From NCBI GenBank assembly GCA_026393735.1, contig JAPKZP010000581.1:1-7991 (forward strand): DNA of 7,991 nt. Direction: 5' to 3'. Origin of the DNA: Acidobacteriota bacterium. GTDB lineage: Bacteria; Acidobacteriota; Vicinamibacteria; Vicinamibacterales; JAKQTR01. Of this stretch, positions 7,192-7,991 are shown piece after piece. The position numbers and the translations under genes are program-made. Below the pieces are notes generated by a model, which had not been told where the DNA came from, did no database searches, and saw only the letters and a program-made list of their open reading frames with translations. How positions within the stretch are numbered: position 1 is the stretch's first letter; every line of letters starts with the position of its first letter.

Positions 7192-7991
7192 TGTCCGGTA
7201 CCGCCCGAACGAGAAAGTGGCCACCGGCCGACACCGTGATGGTGTCGGCGATTTCACGCCCCGCCGCCGCGCCTCCGAGCCACCTGTACACCACGCGATG
7301 GGGACCCGCGGCGATGCGGGCAATCTGCGCCGGGTACGGCCCGGGCACCTGCCGGCCGTCGATCACGACGCGGACCCCGGTGTAGTCCTCGCCCTTGACA
7401 CTGAACACGGCGCTAGCCGAACCCGGGATCGAAAGCGCGCGCCGCTCTCCGGCTCGGAGCGTTACCGTTCCAAGGTCGGCGTTGAGATACATCGTCTCGT
7501 TCACCGCGCGGATTCGGTACGTGCCGGGATCGACGGTGACGCCCCCGCCTGCTCCGTCGATCCGGCCGAGTCGCGAGTCGCCGGAGAACAGGGTGACCGC
7601 GTACGCCGGGCCCTCGAAGTCCGCGCGCAGCACCGCTTCGCCAGGGGCGGCCGGCGGAGCTGGTGTCGGCGCCGGGACGGGCGTCGTGGAGGTCGTCGTT
7701 GCCGGCGCGGCGGTCGTTGGCGCGGGCTGGACAGGGGGCGGCGGCGCCGGCGGCTCGCGATCGACGCGCACATCGGCGGCCGGCACCGGTCGCGGGACAT
7801 CTGCCGGCCGGCTGCCCCCCGATCCGCCCGTGCGACCCGTCCCGCCCGCGCGATCGGCCCCCGTGCTCGGTGCCGCGGGCGTCCCGCCAACGCCCGGCGC
7901 GGGACGGGGAGTGAACGAACTGCCCGTCGGCGGCGGCACGGTGGACATCGGGCCGGAATAGGACGTCGTGCCCGCCGGCACCGCCGCCGGG
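7160..7991 (-). CDS. PEGA-like C-terminal protein with Pro-rich linker, 5'-truncated
   Basis: The reading frame is open to the right window edge, so the true start is outside and only the last 276 residues are visible. Residues about 1-117 are a low-complexity linker rich in Pro, Ala, Thr and Gly, with a short acidic/basic stretch near 73-79 (DVRVDRE). Residues about 118-190 and 192-265 look like two consecutive beta-sandwich modules; the second has the PEGA-type pattern of a V-x-I-D-G turn (208-212), then P-x-P and a G-P-H-R-V strand (229-233). A GTG near 7981 could be read as a start, but codons before it stay open and code for the same Pro/Ala-rich linker, so I do not use it. PEGA modules behind Pro-rich linkers are known in surface proteins and in extracytoplasmic tails of Ser/Thr kinases; no kinase motif is visible here, so the N-terminal identity is unknown. 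The gene ends with TAG inside the start region of the next gene (32-nt overlap). Confidence 0.85.
   Translation of the reverse strand, partial: PAAVPAGTTSYSGPMSTVPPPTGSSFTPRPAPGVGGTPAAPSTGADRAGGTGRTGGSGGSRPADVPRPVPAADVRVDREPPAPPPPVQPAPTTAAPATTTSTTPVPAPTPAPPAAPGEAVLRADFEGPAYAVTLFSGDSRLGRIDGAGGGVTVDPGTYRIRAVNETMYLNADLGTVTLRAGERRALSIPGSASAVFSVKGEDYTGVRVVIDGRQVPGPYPAQIARIAAGPHRVVYRWLGGAAAGREIADTITVSAGGHFLVRAVPDNEQIVVQQLR

Overview
The window is GC-rich and holds one densely packed block of genes, all on the minus strand, so transcription runs from high to low coordinates. I read five genes: a 5'-truncated protein with a proline-rich linker and PEGA-like modules (7991 to 7160), a secreted TPR-like plus beta-propeller protein (7191 to 5959), a secreted protein with TPR-like, PEGA, PEGA, PDZ and TPR-like segments (5962 to 3662), a very large protein with a prepilin-like N-terminus and a C-terminal HEXXH metallopeptidase signature (3593 to 126), and the first 29 codons of an exported protein (89 to 1). 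Junctions are a 32-nt overlap, a 4-nt ATGA overlap, a 68-nt gap and a 36-nt gap. Together with the shared strand this indicates one operon whose promoter lies beyond the right edge. No stretch above 300 bases lacks a gene. I saw no tRNA, rRNA, CRISPR array, insertion sequence or convincing terminator.

The organism cannot be fixed from the sequence. High GC, long secreted repeat proteins, PEGA modules and a Flp-like class of pilin signal fit soil or environmental Acidobacteriota or Myxococcota-type bacteria, but this is inference. Every complete gene product has an export or membrane-insertion signal, so the operon works at or outside the cytoplasmic membrane.

The outstanding gene is the 1155-residue protein at 126..3593. 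Its N-terminus has a prepilin-peptidase-type site (Gly38, then Glu at mature position 5, then a hydrophobic helix). A collagen-like Gly/Pro-rich linker, long helical low-complexity regions and a hydrophobic central segment follow. The last ~190 residues carry HERVH followed 18 residues later by Glu in an EG-x3-Y-F-x-E context, the spacing of the gluzincin (M1-like) zinc peptidases. This resembles a polymorphic-toxin or surface-effector layout mounted on a pilin anchor. The upstream proteins, rich in interaction modules (PEGA, PDZ, TPR, propeller) and without visible catalytic motifs, are candidate envelope scaffold or export partners. The downstream exported protein could be a partner or protective protein. 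The joint system is a hypothesis; the domain calls rest on patterns I can see in the translated sequence.
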